In this document: one piece after another, positions 26,406 through 35,153 of the stretch | How the letters are laid out: each line of letters opens with the position of its first letter | Numbering within the stretch: the first letter of the stretch is position 1 | Assembly: GCF_002632585.1 (NCBI RefSeq) | Contig: NZ_NIBV01000002.1 | Span: 1,816,561 to 1,880,560, forward strand | Length of the DNA: 64,000 nucleotides | Source: Xenorhabdus szentirmaii DSM 16338 | GTDB taxonomy: Bacteria > Pseudomonadota > Gammaproteobacteria > Enterobacterales > Enterobacteriaceae | Direction: 5' to 3' | Notes under the pieces: generated by a model | Databases searched by the model: none | What the model saw: only the letters and a program-made list of their open reading frames with translations | What the model was told of the DNA's origin: nothing | Program-made: the position numbers and the translations under genes

Positions 26406-26516
26406 TCATTTTATTATTATAATTACAGTATCATCAGAGGGAGGCTCTTTTGCCACTGCAACTCCCCCGATAAGCAGTGCGGCTAATGCCCCACCCAGCA
26501 ACAATTTCTTTATCAT
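26406..26516 (-). CDS. 36-residue secreted peptide
   Basis: A short gene preceded by AAAGGAAAATC eight bases before the ATG. The product has a textbook signal peptide: MIKK, a hydrophobic core LLLGGALAALLIGG and an AVA cleavage site, leaving a mature peptide of about 14 residues, KEPPSDDTVIIIIK. The mature part is acidic/proline-rich followed by five Val/Ile. A hairpin follows 75 bases later. No family recognised. It could be a secreted signal or toxin-like peptide, or a membrane-stress peptide; position gives no clear partner. Confidence 0.6.
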   Translation of the reverse strand: MIKKLLLGGALAALLIGGVAVAKEPPSDDTVIIIIK

Positions 26517-27020
26517 AGTGATTTTCCTTTAATAATCTTAAGGTAAACATATTAAATGAGTATTTTTTAATGCTGCCTGATCATTATCAATGCAATTTCA
26601 ATATAAAACACCTTAAAATGACATGACAATTTTAAAATATAAAAACCAGATATATTTTTAATTGCAGAATCAAAACCATTATTCCTCATTTACTGTGATT
26701 AAAAAACATTAAATTATTTATTTTCAATCAATTAAATATATAAGTTTATAAAACGCAATTCATGTAATTATCAATTATTAATTCAACGCAACAGTATTAA
26801 TAACACATAAATCAGGAAAATGTTTCATCGTAACAATCTTTAATTAGATTATGCAAAGCGAATAAAAGTCAACGACACATTGATGAGTTTTGCCTTTGGG
26901 AAAAAGAAGTGATTTTATTGTGATAAAATACAACCAAATGAAAGAAAAATTAATGACATTAATGTATGATAAGCATCAGCACTAAGAGTCGGAATTTTCA
27001 AATATGATTGGATATAAAAT
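26517..27020. other. AT-rich non-coding gap
   Basis: About 500 bases with very high A+T. No gene, RNA or clear repeat was recognised. It holds the promoter of the small peptide gene (minus) and of the 143-residue gene (plus). Confidence 0.5.
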
Positions 27021-27452
27021 ATGGAAAATTTTAAAAAAGCAAAGACATTAAAAGTGAGTGAATCTTATCTATTTGATTTTTGGGCATTATTAAACAATGA
27101 AATTAACAGTAACCACGCTTTATTTAAACTAGACTTAAATGATATTACGAACATAGAAATATTAGTAAAACAAGGGTTTCTTCCTGCCTATAACAAACAC
27201 AGTATATCATGGAAAAATAGGCTTAAAGAAAGTTACAAATATAAAATAAAATATGGCAAGGAAAATAATTTGGCTTATTATTACCGCTGTGGGCTTCCTC
27301 AAATGAAATTGCCCAGTGTTATGTCTGTCAAGGAGTTTTATATTTTAGTATGGAAATGCATGTTTGGTGAAGAAAGCTATGAAGCCAATGATATTGATGA
27401 TTATGATGTGATAGATCAATACAATACATATGATTGGTATCGTAACCAATAG
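27021..27452 (+). CDS. Hypothetical protein, 143 residues
   Basis: No family recognised. The product is soluble, rich in Lys, Tyr and Asn, with an acidic tail (YEANDIDDYDVIDQYNTYDWY). No signal peptide or membrane segment. Single isolated gene without an obvious ribosome site before the ATG, in AT-rich surroundings. Size, acidic tail and isolation would suit an orphan immunity protein or a small cytoplasmic accessory protein, but nothing in the sequence proves this. Confidence 0.5.
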   Translation: MENFKKAKTLKVSESYLFDFWALLNNEINSNHALFKLDLNDITNIEILVKQGFLPAYNKHSISWKNRLKESYKYKIKYGKENNLAYYYRCGLPQMKLPSVMSVKEFYILVWKCMFGEESYEANDIDDYDVIDQYNTYDWYRNQ

Positions 27453-27500
27453 CGATGGTGATATTATTCCCCAAAGGGAAAATACACCTGTTAGGCTTTA

Positions 27501-27530
27501 TTTTGAAATCCATTTATTTTGAAATCCATT
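27501..27530 (+). repeat. Short tandem pair of TTTTGAAATCCATT
   Basis: TTTTGAAATCCATT occurs at 27,501-27,514 and 27,517-27,530. The second copy continues as GAGTAT and matches the dispersed repeat near 28,880. Confidence 0.6.
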
Positions 27531-27972
27531 GAGTATCGCTCATTGTAGTAGACGTGTTTATCGAGATTTAACGCAGGTGAATATCAGCTGAATGGGCGGC
27601 AGATAAACTCAATCAGCATCGCCGTCATCATCTAGAAGTTCATATAACATAAAGCACACAGTTGCATCGAGACAATTGGATAATAATCCCCCTGTTTCAT
27701 ACCCCATTTTTTCAGCTATGCCGGAACACGCTTTGTGCAGCAACATTGCCAAAATGATTCATTAAGTCAGCCAGAATTCATTTGATTAGAAAAAATTTGA
27801 CTTAAGTCAAATTTTTAAGCTTATTATTTAACGATTTTGTTTAAAATGTGTCAAATTTGCCTAATTGTAAATATTGGGGTTTATTCCTATTATTATTTTT
27901 AGCAAAATTCATCGTCTTTTAATGCGCTAAAAATATTATAGTTGTGTGTATTGCAAAGGAAAAAACAATTTT
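27531..27972. other. Non-coding gap upstream of loiP
   Basis: About 440 bases without a credible gene. It contains the palindrome at 27,791 and, downstream of it, the AT-rich promoter area of loiP. Confidence 0.5.
27791..27816. promoter_or_regulatory. 26-bp perfect palindrome upstream of loiP
   Basis: AAAAATTTGA, CTTAAG, TCAAATTTTT read as one uninterrupted palindrome centred at 27,803/27,804, 157 bases before the loiP start. Its symmetry suggests an operator for a dimeric repressor. A cruciform terminator of an unseen upstream transcript is the alternative. Confidence 0.45.
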
Positions 27973-28725
27973 ATGAAAATTAAAGCTCTTGTTGCAGTAG
28001 CAGTATCTGCTGTGATTCTGACAGGTTGTAACAACATTAATCAGGGGATGCTGGCTAACTCCGGAATGCAATTATTCCAAGCAGCGACACTGAGTGATTC
28101 TGATGTAAAACAGTTAACTGAACAGTCATGTCAGGAAATGGATGCGCGCAATAAAATTGCCCCTGCATCCAGCAAATATACCAAACGCCTGAATAAAATT
28201 TCCAAAGCATTAGGCAATGAAGTCGGCGGTACACCAGTTAACTATAAAGTTTATATGACGGACGATGTAAACGCATGGGCGATGGCTAATGGTTGCGTAC
28301 GTGTATACAGCGGCCTGATGGACCTGATGAGTGACAATGAAGTTGAAGGCGTTCTGGGGCATGAGATGGGCCACGTTACACTGGGCCACAGCCGCAAAGC
28401 GATGCAGGTTGCTTATGCTGCCGTTGCTGCACGTAACGCAGTTGCATCAACAGGTGGTATAGCCGCACAATTAAATAATACTCAGCTTGCTGATCTGGGC
28501 CAAAAGTTGATCAACTCTCAGTTTTCACAACATCAGGAAAGTGAAGCTGACGATTTTTCGTATGACCTGTTGAAAAAACGCGGCGTTAAAACTGAAGGTT
28601 TGGTTACCGGCTTCGAGAAACTGGCTAAATTGGACAATAGTAAATCCAGTATGTTTGATTCACATCCAGCATCAAAGGAACGTGCTCAGCATATCCGTGA
28701 TCGTATCACAGCAGACAAAAAATAA
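27973..28725 (+). CDS. loiP: M48 family metalloprotease lipoprotein LoiP (YggG)
   Basis: 250 residues from the ATG at 27,973 (the frame is open nine codons earlier, but MKIKALVAVAVSAVILTGC is the lipoprotein signal; AAAGGAAAA lies upstream). The lipobox is LTGC with Cys about 19. The zinc site HEMGH is in GVLGHEMGHVTLGHSRK, and the third ligand Glu in ESEADDFSYDLL. E. coli LoiP is an outer-membrane-anchored periplasmic protease induced by low osmolarity and works with BepA. Length matches (252 in E. coli). Single gene with its own terminator at 28,745. Confidence 0.93.
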   Translation: MKIKALVAVAVSAVILTGCNNINQGMLANSGMQLFQAATLSDSDVKQLTEQSCQEMDARNKIAPASSKYTKRLNKISKALGNEVGGTPVNYKVYMTDDVNAWAMANGCVRVYSGLMDLMSDNEVEGVLGHEMGHVTLGHSRKAMQVAYAAVAARNAVASTGGIAAQLNNTQLADLGQKLINSQFSQHQESEADDFSYDLLKKRGVKTEGLVTGFEKLAKLDNSKSSMFDSHPASKERAQHIRDRITADKK

Positions 28726-28744
28726 TCTCTCCTGTGCAGATTGT

Positions 28745-28768
28745 AACGGTGCCACTGGCACCGTTTTT
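28745..28768 (+). terminator. Rho-independent terminator of loiP
   Basis: AACGGTGCC (28745-28753), loop ACT, GGCACCGTT (28757-28765), then T residues; 20 bases after the loiP stop. Confidence 0.9.
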
Positions 28769-28879
28769 ATAAACACACGGTTATCCATGCGCCCGGGGAT
28801 CATGAGAGGCTCCTGCCTCTCGACCTTTGGCTGTTCAAATTCGTTCCCGACGAATTTGTCATTCCCTTGCCGTCGCGAA

Positions 28880-28897
28880 GCAACTTGAAATCCATTG
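28880..28897 (+). repeat. Dispersed repeat copy (GCAACTTGAAATCCATTG)
   Basis: The same 18 bases occur inverted at 34,411-34,428 and in part at 27,519-27,531. Each copy is intergenic. Similar short repeats are scattered in Photorhabdus/Xenorhabdus intergenic regions (from memory). Confidence 0.6.
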
Positions 28898-28914
28898 AGT
28901 ATATATACAATCAA

Positions 28915-29553
28915 TTAAATTATATTTTCCAGTTCTTTTAGATTTTTAATTTTCCAGTCAGAAGTATCCCAATATGAATTATCATATTCAATATAACTCG
29001 GCATAACCACGCATTTCATAGAAGCGGCTTTAACTGAAATCATGCCGGTTTTAGAATCTTCTATTCCTAAGCATTCGTCAGGTAAAACATTCAATTTTTC
29101 AACAGCATTGAGATAAACCATTGGGTGTGGTTTATTATATGGCATATGCTCAGCCGAAGATATATAATCAAAATAATCAGCTATACCGCATTGCTCGACT
29201 ATTTTTAACAAAAAGGATAATGGAGAAGCAGAAGCAATCCCGATTTTAATCTCTTTTCTTACTAAGAAATCTAAACATTCAATTACCCCATCCATTAAAG
29301 GCTTTTCTTCAAGAATTAATTCAACCCCTTTAATGAAGAGATCTTTTTCAATTTTAGATACATCTAAATCATTTTTATTATAGAGCTGACAGGCTTTATC
29401 TATCATGCCCGATACAGGTATACCTATCATACTCATCATTTCATTATAAGTGATTGGCACACCATAATGATTTAAAACTAGCATACCTGACTTTTTCCAT
29501 AATGGTTCAGAATCTATCAACACACCATCCATATCGAAAATAACAGCTTTCAT
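28915..29553 (-). CDS. HAD-superfamily sugar phosphatase (HxpB/YniC-like)
   Basis: About 212 residues. HAD motif I DMDGVLIDSEP (nucleophile DxD), motif II IASASP, motif III Lys in MPYNKPHPMVYL and motif IV LGIEDSKTG are intact, with the helical cap typical of beta-phosphoglucomutase and 2-deoxyglucose-6-phosphatase relatives. Family enzymes dephosphorylate hexitol and hexose phosphates in the cytoplasm. The frame opens at 29,565, but the ATG at 29,553 is preferred because GAAGG lies five bases before it. The gene is isolated; specificity between HxpB and a beta-phosphoglucomutase cannot be settled. Confidence 0.85.
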   Translation of the reverse strand: MKAVIFDMDGVLIDSEPLWKKSGMLVLNHYGVPITYNEMMSMIGIPVSGMIDKACQLYNKNDLDVSKIEKDLFIKGVELILEEKPLMDGVIECLDFLVRKEIKIGIASASPLSFLLKIVEQCGIADYFDYISSAEHMPYNKPHPMVYLNAVEKLNVLPDECLGIEDSKTGMISVKAASMKCVVMPSYIEYDNSYWDTSDWKIKNLKELENII

Positions 29554-30072
29554 ATTTGCCTTCATTGGTTATGCAGAGTTACGCTTATCATTCCATCCAG
29601 AACATTTATTCAGAGCCGTATAATTATACGATGAACCTAATAGCGATTAAGAAATTTAATTTATTATTTGAACCCAATCACGGAAATTCATTATGGTGAT
29701 ATGAATCACAATACCAAAAAGCACAGCCTGATTTTAGCTATAAAAGTAATACCTGTATTTTTAGTTCTGGGAAAAGTATTTCCCCAGAAAAACAGAAACA
29801 ATATAAACCATTATGATCATGCAGGTATCTTTAGCGAAATAAATTCCTGAAATTGGAAAAAATGCCGAGTTTAATTTCATTAACACAGGGAAGTTTCTCT
29901 TTCCAAGATGTCATTCACAAATATGAATTCTGTTTCTTGTACTCGTGAGTCTTATCACCTCTCTTAAAAAAAGTTTGTTATTGCTTGAATTTTATTTCTG
30001 ACAGAGTAGTTTAAAAAAACCATACAAACTGTAATGTTTTTATCTTTTTCATTAATATCATGAGGGTGCTTT
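29554..30072. other. Gap with one doubtful small frame
   Basis: About 500 AT-rich bases. A 49-codon frame on the plus strand (29,701-29,850) starts MNHNTKKHSLILAIKVIP and has a basic N-terminus and hydrophobic core, but no clear ribosome site. It could be a small membrane or secreted peptide; equally it may be chance. Confidence 0.25.
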
Positions 30073-30937
30073 ATGGACGTCAGTAACCTACTTATGGATT
30101 TCAGAATCACCTCACATTGCAATCTGGATTGTGACCTCTGTTTCCGAAACCCTGGCATCGAAGATTCTCCTCTCTCCAGTTCGTTTGCTGTCATTGAGCG
30201 AATGTATAAAATGGGCTTCCGGCGTATAGGTTTTACAGGCGGTGAACCCACTTCAAGGACGGACTTTATTGAACTGATTGAATATGCAAAACAGATGGGG
30301 TTTATGACTTACCTCTCAACGGTTGGGCATCGTTTTATGATGGATCATGAGAGATTGAATCCAGTTCTGGATTGGGTGGGAATGCCGATTGACGGTATTG
30401 ACCAGCAAGTTAATACTGATATTCGCAGTAGCAAAATGAGCAATCAGCACAGGGTGATCAAAAACATACTGATGTGGCTTCCTGATGCACATAACAAGAT
30501 TAATATCAAACTGACTACCGTTGTTTCTCAGTCAAATGTGGACACCTTAAATGACATTGTCAGCTGGGTTGAAAAACTTCCTTATAAAATTCAGGCATGG
30601 CGATTTGATCAGTTCTGCCCCTTGGGGGTCGGAAAAGAAAAAAGAGATAAACTGGAAATAGAAACCGATTTATTTATTCACAGAATGGAAGCACTGAAAG
30701 AACAATTTCCGGCCATGCCGATGCTGGGCTACCTTTGAAGAACGTGATAAAGCCAATGTTGTCATGGAGCCTAATTTTGATGTTATCATTCCTGATGGTG
30801 AAAACTATACTTTGTTGGGTAATATGCTGACAGACCCCCCTGATAAAATTCTGACGGCAATTTTCGGGAATAATGAAATTCTGCATAAATGTGAAAATAA
30901 CCGGTTCTGGCTGGATCATCGGGAGTTTACAGCATGA
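30073..30937 (+). pseudogene. Radical-SAM protein, viperin/MoaA-like, frameshifted
   Basis: The frame starts with GAGGGTG before the ATG and encodes FRITSHCNLDCDLCF (C-x3-C-x2-C followed by Phe), then GFTGGEPTSRTDF for SAM binding, up to residue 221, where TGA at 30,736 ends it. The sequence continues in the +1 frame (FEERDKANVVMEPNFDV...WLDHREFTA) to a TGA at 30,935, giving about 288 residues in all. The restored end overlaps the kinase ATG as ATGA, so the frame was intact recently, or the window has a base error. The CxxxCxxCF motif and adjacency to a nucleotide kinase recall prokaryotic viperins, which make chain-terminator nucleotides; MoaA-like enzymes are the alternative. Confidence 0.7.
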
Positions 30938-31641
30938 GGTATAATTATCTTTATATGGACCCTTGGTCCGCAGACAAAAAAGAAGGAAATCAAGAAAGGA
31001 AACCGCTCTATATATGCCTGACCGGTAATTCGGGGGTGGGGAAAAGTACGTTGCTGAGACGGCTGCCCTCATCCTTATTTCAGCATGATCTACATACTAT
31101 CGCCATTGACGAAAAAAGTGTTCACCATTCTCTCCTGCAATATCTTTTTGACGATACCAGCAACTACGGTTATCTCATACAGCTCAACTTTATGCTCCAG
31201 CGTTCCCTATTGGTTAAATCCTGGCTGGACAAAGGGTTTAATTTGGTGATGGAACGTTCTCATCTTGAAGATTACCTGTTTATTAATTTCATGCTGAAGG
31301 CAGGATATATCAATGAGTCACAACATACGGCATATATGAAATTATGGGAGGAAATAAATCATATTATTCCGGCTCCGGATATTATCGTTTTCCTTGATTA
31401 TTCTGCTGAATATTCCCTGCTACATCTGCATGATGATGAAACCAGCGGAATTCGCCCCGAGGAATTTCCCGATGAAACAACAAAAGTTAAATGGATAAAA
31501 GGCTGGTATGATGAATATCAGTGTTTTCTGAATAAACTTCCCGAAAACCTTCGGGACAGGGTCATGATTTGTCAGCATCCTGATAATATTGACTCCTTTT
31601 CTGATACAGTGATTAACAAAATAAATATGCTACGGAGGTGA
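30934..31641 (+). CDS. Deoxynucleoside-kinase-like P-loop kinase
   Basis: 235 residues. P-loop GNSGVGKST near residue 30; ERS motif ([12 protein letters not shown]) matching the DRS/ERS of deoxynucleoside kinases; [10 protein letters not shown] resembles the substrate-binding FQ..L..R helix; a later Arg/acidic lid region ([13 protein letters not shown]). These enzymes phosphorylate (deoxy)nucleosides using NTP in the cytoplasm. The start overlaps the radical-SAM stop by ATGA, and nudI follows two bases later. With a viperin-like enzyme, a kinase could prepare or recycle its nucleotide substrate. The N-terminal 25 residues before the P-loop are charged and may be dispensable. Confidence 0.75.
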   Translation: MRYNYLYMDPWSADKKEGNQERKPLYICLTGNSGVGKSTLLRRLPSSLFQHDLHTIAIDEKSVHHSLLQYLFDDTSNYGYLIQLNFMLQRSLLVKSWLDKGFNLVMERSHLEDYLFINFMLKAGYINESQHTAYMKLWEEINHIIPAPDIIVFLDYSAEYSLLHLHDDETSGIRPEEFPDETTKVKWIKGWYDEYQCFLNKLPENLRDRVMICQHPDNIDSFSDTVINKINMLRR

Positions 31642-31642
31642 T

Positions 31643-32068
31643 ATGCGCCAAAGAGTCATTGTCTGTCCCATCATTCAAAATAATGGCGAATACTTGCTGT
31701 GTAAAATGGCTTCTGATCGCGGTGTATTTCCGGGGCAGTGGGCTTTGTCCGGAGGAGGAATGGAATCCGGTGAAACGATGGAAGAGGCATTGAGACGAGA
31801 AATCAGAGAAGAGCTGGGTGACGCGCTGGAAATAACAGAGGTGAAACCCTGGGCTTTTCGTGATGATATCCGAGTAAAAACGTATTCAGATGGCACTACT
31901 GAAGAAATTTATATGATTTACCTTATCTTTGATTGCATCAGTGCCAACCGGGACATTACGTTCAATGAGGAATTTCAGGAAATTGCCTGGGTATCACCTG
32001 AAGCCATGAAAGACATGGATTTGAATGAAGCAACACGAATTACCTTTACGAAAAAAGGGTTCCTCTGA
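31643..32068 (+). CDS. nudI: Nucleoside triphosphatase NudI
   Basis: 141 residues, same length as E. coli NudI and nearly alignable end to end ([33 protein letters not shown]). The Nudix box is complete: [25 protein letters not shown]. coli NudI hydrolyses pyrimidine deoxynucleoside triphosphates (dTTP, dUTP, dCTP) to monophosphates. A strong GGAGGTGAT precedes the ATG, two bases after the kinase stop. Being placed as third gene behind a radical-SAM enzyme and a kinase is unusual for nudI; it could remove a modified nucleotide to protect the host, or belong to a nucleotide-based response. Confidence 0.9.
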   Translation: MRQRVIVCPIIQNNGEYLLCKMASDRGVFPGQWALSGGGMESGETMEEALRREIREELGDALEITEVKPWAFRDDIRVKTYSDGTTEEIYMIYLIFDCISANRDITFNEEFQEIAWVSPEAMKDMDLNEATRITFTKKGFL

Positions 32069-32198
32069 CACATTCCGCCAGATTATTCCTGTCATTCACG
32101 CCATGGCAGAGATAGTTTTATAAAAAATAGTCTTATGTCGGAAATAGATTTATGGAAAAGATAGTTCAACCGAGTCTCACTATCATTTTCAAAAGGTA

Positions 32199-32732
32199 AT
32201 GACGCCATTTAAATTACAATCTCGAAAAACCGGCATAACCATTCAGGGGCAACATGGTCAATACGCCCCTGACTTTTTTCAGTCGTTTATGCTGTATTGG
32301 CTGAAAAATCCTTAACATATATAGCGCCGTGGAATTAATCAGATTTTACTCTGGGTATTTTTGAAAGCGTACAATTAACAGAACAAGCACAAAAAAGTAT
32401 TCTGAGAAAATGAATCAGGAAGATGGAATTGTGCAAAAAAACCTAAAAATTTATATAGCCAAGAGTGACAATAAGATAAATTCAACCGGTTATGCTGTGT
32501 CCAAATATTCAGAATGCTTTGGTCAGATTCTTCGGGAATATTTTCGCTTATTTAGCGAAAAAATATAGCAAAGCAAGACATGTAAAAATAGGAAATTATT
32601 CTTGAATCAGAAAAAATCAACTTTACAGAGTATTATTTAATGGAAAAAGTCACTATTAATCCATTGGGAGAGATTAAAGGAAAATTTGATTATCAAGCGA
32701 TTACTACGGTGAATGATATTAATACACTTTGA
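32199..32732 (+). pseudogene. Remnants of a decayed gene in several frames
   Basis: Three protein-like pieces in different frames: 32,199-32,315 (MTPFKLQSRKTGITIQGQHG..., with AAAAGGTA upstream), 32,410-32,568 (MNQEDGIVQKNLKIYIAKSD...) and a piece ending at 32,732 (KINFTEYYLMEKVTINPLGE...). They have normal amino-acid composition and lie in the same direction as the nudI operon, which fits one gene broken by frameshifts. No family recognised. Independent small genes cannot be excluded. Confidence 0.4.
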
Positions 32733-32909
32733 TAAATACCCACTAAAGTACATTGTTTGCAATTCAAAAAACAAAGGGTATAAGGCTTTTACTTAGGAGA
32801 AACACTAAGTTCCATCGAAACACATGATATAATCATTACAAGACCCGCATTTTGCGGGTTAATTTAAAAACCAAAACATTCATTATTTTAATTATACTAT
32901 GCTTAGTGT

Positions 32910-33602
32910 TTATTTTAAATTATATAGTTTTGACTTCACGACTGTAGTTTTTATTTGATATTTTTTCGTCACTTCTATAACCAAATCAATAAACCACGGC
33001 TCAGCTTCCGGTGATACATGTACTTTTTCTATTAACTTATTTAGATTCATATCCAGTTTAATTCCTGTTTTGTTATTGTTATTTTCAAATTTAATGATCC
33101 TGACTTCATTTTCATGCTTAAATGAGTTTCTTTTATGTACAAAGGGCGCTAGATTATTAAGAGGGGGAAATAAATCAGAGTCATAATCAAGGTATTTTAC
33201 TTTTTCTAATAATACATTATCAGGAAGCAAATTTTGTAATCTGGCGAAATTCGTTTCTATCGCTATTGATTCATTTGTCCTGCCGTATAAATCCCACATT
33301 GCCGCTGACTCATAGCTATTTTCATGCCAACAATTTATATGTGCCATTTTCTCAAACGATTTCAATTCATTAAAAAAATCATCAACTTCCTGCTGGGTAT
33401 ACTCCCCTTGCTTGACCAATTTATTGTGCAATTCCTTATAATGTTTTGTTACAGTCCCTTCATATATATCTCGAAAGCCATTTATTTTTCCTAAATAGAG
33501 CTTTTTTGATGATATTAATTCAATATACTTTGTGAAAGTCATATATTTCCAGAGTTTTACTTTTTCAGGCTCTGCGAACTTGGTAGTACTCTTTGCTGTC
33601 AC
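32910..33602 (-). CDS. DUF2971 family protein
   Basis: About 230 residues. DUF2971 hallmarks: LWKYMTFTKYIELISSKKLYLGKINGFRD near the N-terminus, INCWHENSYESAAMWDLYGRTNESIAIET in the middle, KRNSFKHENEVRIIKF and VHVSPEAE near the end. The family's biochemical role is unestablished; members often occur in defence and mobile contexts. Start: a GTG at 33,602 with AAGGAG eight bases before it is preferred over the longer open frame to 33,806, whose extra 68 residues are low-quality. It is a single gene in a remnant-rich zone. Confidence 0.8.
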   Translation of the reverse strand: MTAKSTTKFAEPEKVKLWKYMTFTKYIELISSKKLYLGKINGFRDIYEGTVTKHYKELHNKLVKQGEYTQQEVDDFFNELKSFEKMAHINCWHENSYESAAMWDLYGRTNESIAIETNFARLQNLLPDNVLLEKVKYLDYDSDLFPPLNNLAPFVHKRNSFKHENEVRIIKFENNNNKTGIKLDMNLNKLIEKVHVSPEAEPWFIDLVIEVTKKYQIKTTVVKSKLYNLK

Positions 33603-33832
33603 TTTTCTCTCCTTGTGTTTAATTTTAAAAAAATGAGTAAAATAATTTTTTTTGTAAGTATACTTAAGTTCATACATGTAAACAGGAATTGGAGGCGGTT
33701 TGATGGCGTAAAACCCGCTTCGTGCCGCGCAATTGCGCCTCGCCCACATTGAGCGAGGATGCTCAGCATATTTCGCTGAATAATAAGCGTGTCTTGTGTT
33801 CACCAATGTTCATTAAATCATCATATCTTCTT

Positions 33833-34288
33833 TCAAGATACTTTTTTTTGTTGCAATAACCACTTATCCAATTCATTTGCAAACCGTTGGCGATCGCGTT
33901 GGTTTAGTGCAGGAGGCCCTCCCGTTTGAATCCCGCTCGCTCGCATTGTATCCATAAAATCACGCATAGTCAGGCGTTCACGTATTGTCGCTTCACTATA
34001 ACGTTCACCGCGAGGATTGAGTGCGATTGCCCCTTTTTCGATCACTTCAGCAGCAAGAGGGATGTCAGCTGTGATCACTAAATCACCGCTTACTGAACGA
34101 CGGACAATTTCATTATCAGCGATATCAAATCCGGCGGGAACTTGTAACGTACGTAAAAAAGCGGAGGCAGGCACACTTAATCGTTGATTCGCCACGAATG
34201 TCACCTGTACTTTTTCACGTTCTGCCGCACGGTATAATACTTCTTTTATCACCTTAGGACATGCATCAGCATCTACCCATATAGGCAT
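33833..34288 (-). CDS. yaiI: YaiI/YqxD family (UPF0178, DUF188) protein
   Basis: 151 residues, same size as E. coli YaiI. Conserved N-terminal [20 protein letters not shown] and [23 protein letters not shown] are the family's acidic motifs, which resemble a PIN/NYN-like nuclease fold. The biological function is not established. Monocistronic, cytoplasmic. The codon use is higher-GC than the flanking remnants, so it is a core gene. Confidence 0.93.
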   Translation of the reverse strand: MPIWVDADACPKVIKEVLYRAAEREKVQVTFVANQRLSVPASAFLRTLQVPAGFDIADNEIVRRSVSGDLVITADIPLAAEVIEKGAIALNPRGERYSEATIRERLTMRDFMDTMRASGIQTGGPPALNQRDRQRFANELDKWLLQQKKVS

Positions 34289-34410
34289 AGTAGATTCCTC
34301 TCAACTTCATATTGTTAGCTATCTATGCCCCGGATCTTCCCATAATTTTTAAAATCATCAAACTATTGTTATGGATGAATGCCCACTTTTTTCAGCTGAA
34401 TACAGCATCC

Positions 34411-34428
34411 CAATGGATTTCAAGTTGC
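34411..34428 (-). repeat. Inverted copy of the 18-base dispersed repeat
   Basis: CAATGGATTTCAAGTTGC is the exact reverse complement of 28,880-28,897. Confidence 0.65.
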
Positions 34429-34448
34429 AGTGTGAACCTAATTGCGCG

Positions 34449-34480
34449 CAAAAGGCGTGCCTGTCACCGCACGCCTTTTT
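34449..34480. terminator. Bidirectional terminator
   Basis: AAAAGGCGTGC (34450-34460) pairs with GCACGCCTTTT (34469-34479), loop CTGTCACC, A-run on one side and T-run on the other. It closes the minus unit ending at 34,528. Confidence 0.85.
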
Positions 34481-34527
34481 ATAGAAAACACTAACGCCAT
34501 ACGATAGTGATGTCATGTATTTCAATA

Positions 34528-35153
34528 TCATGTCCCGTAGGTACAGATCAATAATCCGCCCTTAGCCAAATAATCTTGATTATTGGTGATCTCATTCGTC
34601 TTAACATCGTATATAGCATAATACTCTTTATTAGGATGATTTATATCTGGCATATTATAAACTTTAACAGTGGGGAAGTTATCATCTACATCTGTAATTT
34701 GACCACCGGCATCTACAAATATTCCCCAATTAAAAATATTGCCAAACTCAGAGTATATCGTGTATGGGTTATTGGGCTGAAAGAAATTCCATTGTCTTAG
34801 AGAGTTGGGTGTACCTCTTGAAGTTGTGACACCAGATTCACAGGCAATGTTATCTAACCGTGGATGATAACCCGTTAAATTTGGATCTGTGGGATAAAAT
34901 ATCTTTTGCATGGTAACAACACAATACTTATATATATATAGATTCGTCCATCATCTATTATCATTGTTGCCTTGATCATTCCCGTACCATTCCCTTTAAA
35001 ACTAATAGGGCCTTGATTACCATCGCCCAAATCAAAAATACCCGGAGAAGATTGCCCTTCAATTGTATACTGAAGCCCTCCTCGATCACTGGGTTTTTCC
35101 GGGTTATCAGGATCTACCACGTCTGCATTCAAGGCATCAAAGTAGTAAGCCAT
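34528..35153 (-). pseudogene. Secreted-locus protein interrupted at a (TA)6 repeat
   Basis: Two frames, 34,875-35,153 (MAYYFDALNADVVDPDN..., 92 residues) and 34,528-34,911 (MQKIFYPTDPNLTGYH..., 127 residues), meet at a (TA)6 run. With one TA unit less they fuse into a protein of about 207 residues whose junction reads DDGRIYIYKYCVVTMQKIF. No family recognised; the composition (Asn, Gly, Tyr, Asp, few charged helices) suggests a beta-rich secreted or surface protein. The start at 35,153 has no ribosome site and overlaps the end of the preceding signal-peptide gene by 25 bases. The gene is either phase-variable or dead. Confidence 0.5.
34929..34940. repeat. (TA)6 microsatellite at a frameshift point
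   Basis: Six TA units lie exactly where the two halves of the 34,528-35,153 protein change frame; five units would join them. Confidence 0.85.

Noticed and set aside
30073..30738. Complete 221-residue radical-SAM gene
   Set aside because: Clear coding continuation in the +1 frame to the kinase start indicates a longer original protein.
33602..33806. N-terminal extension of the DUF2971 protein
   Set aside because: Strong ribosome site before the GTG at 33,602 and non-conserved-looking residues upstream.
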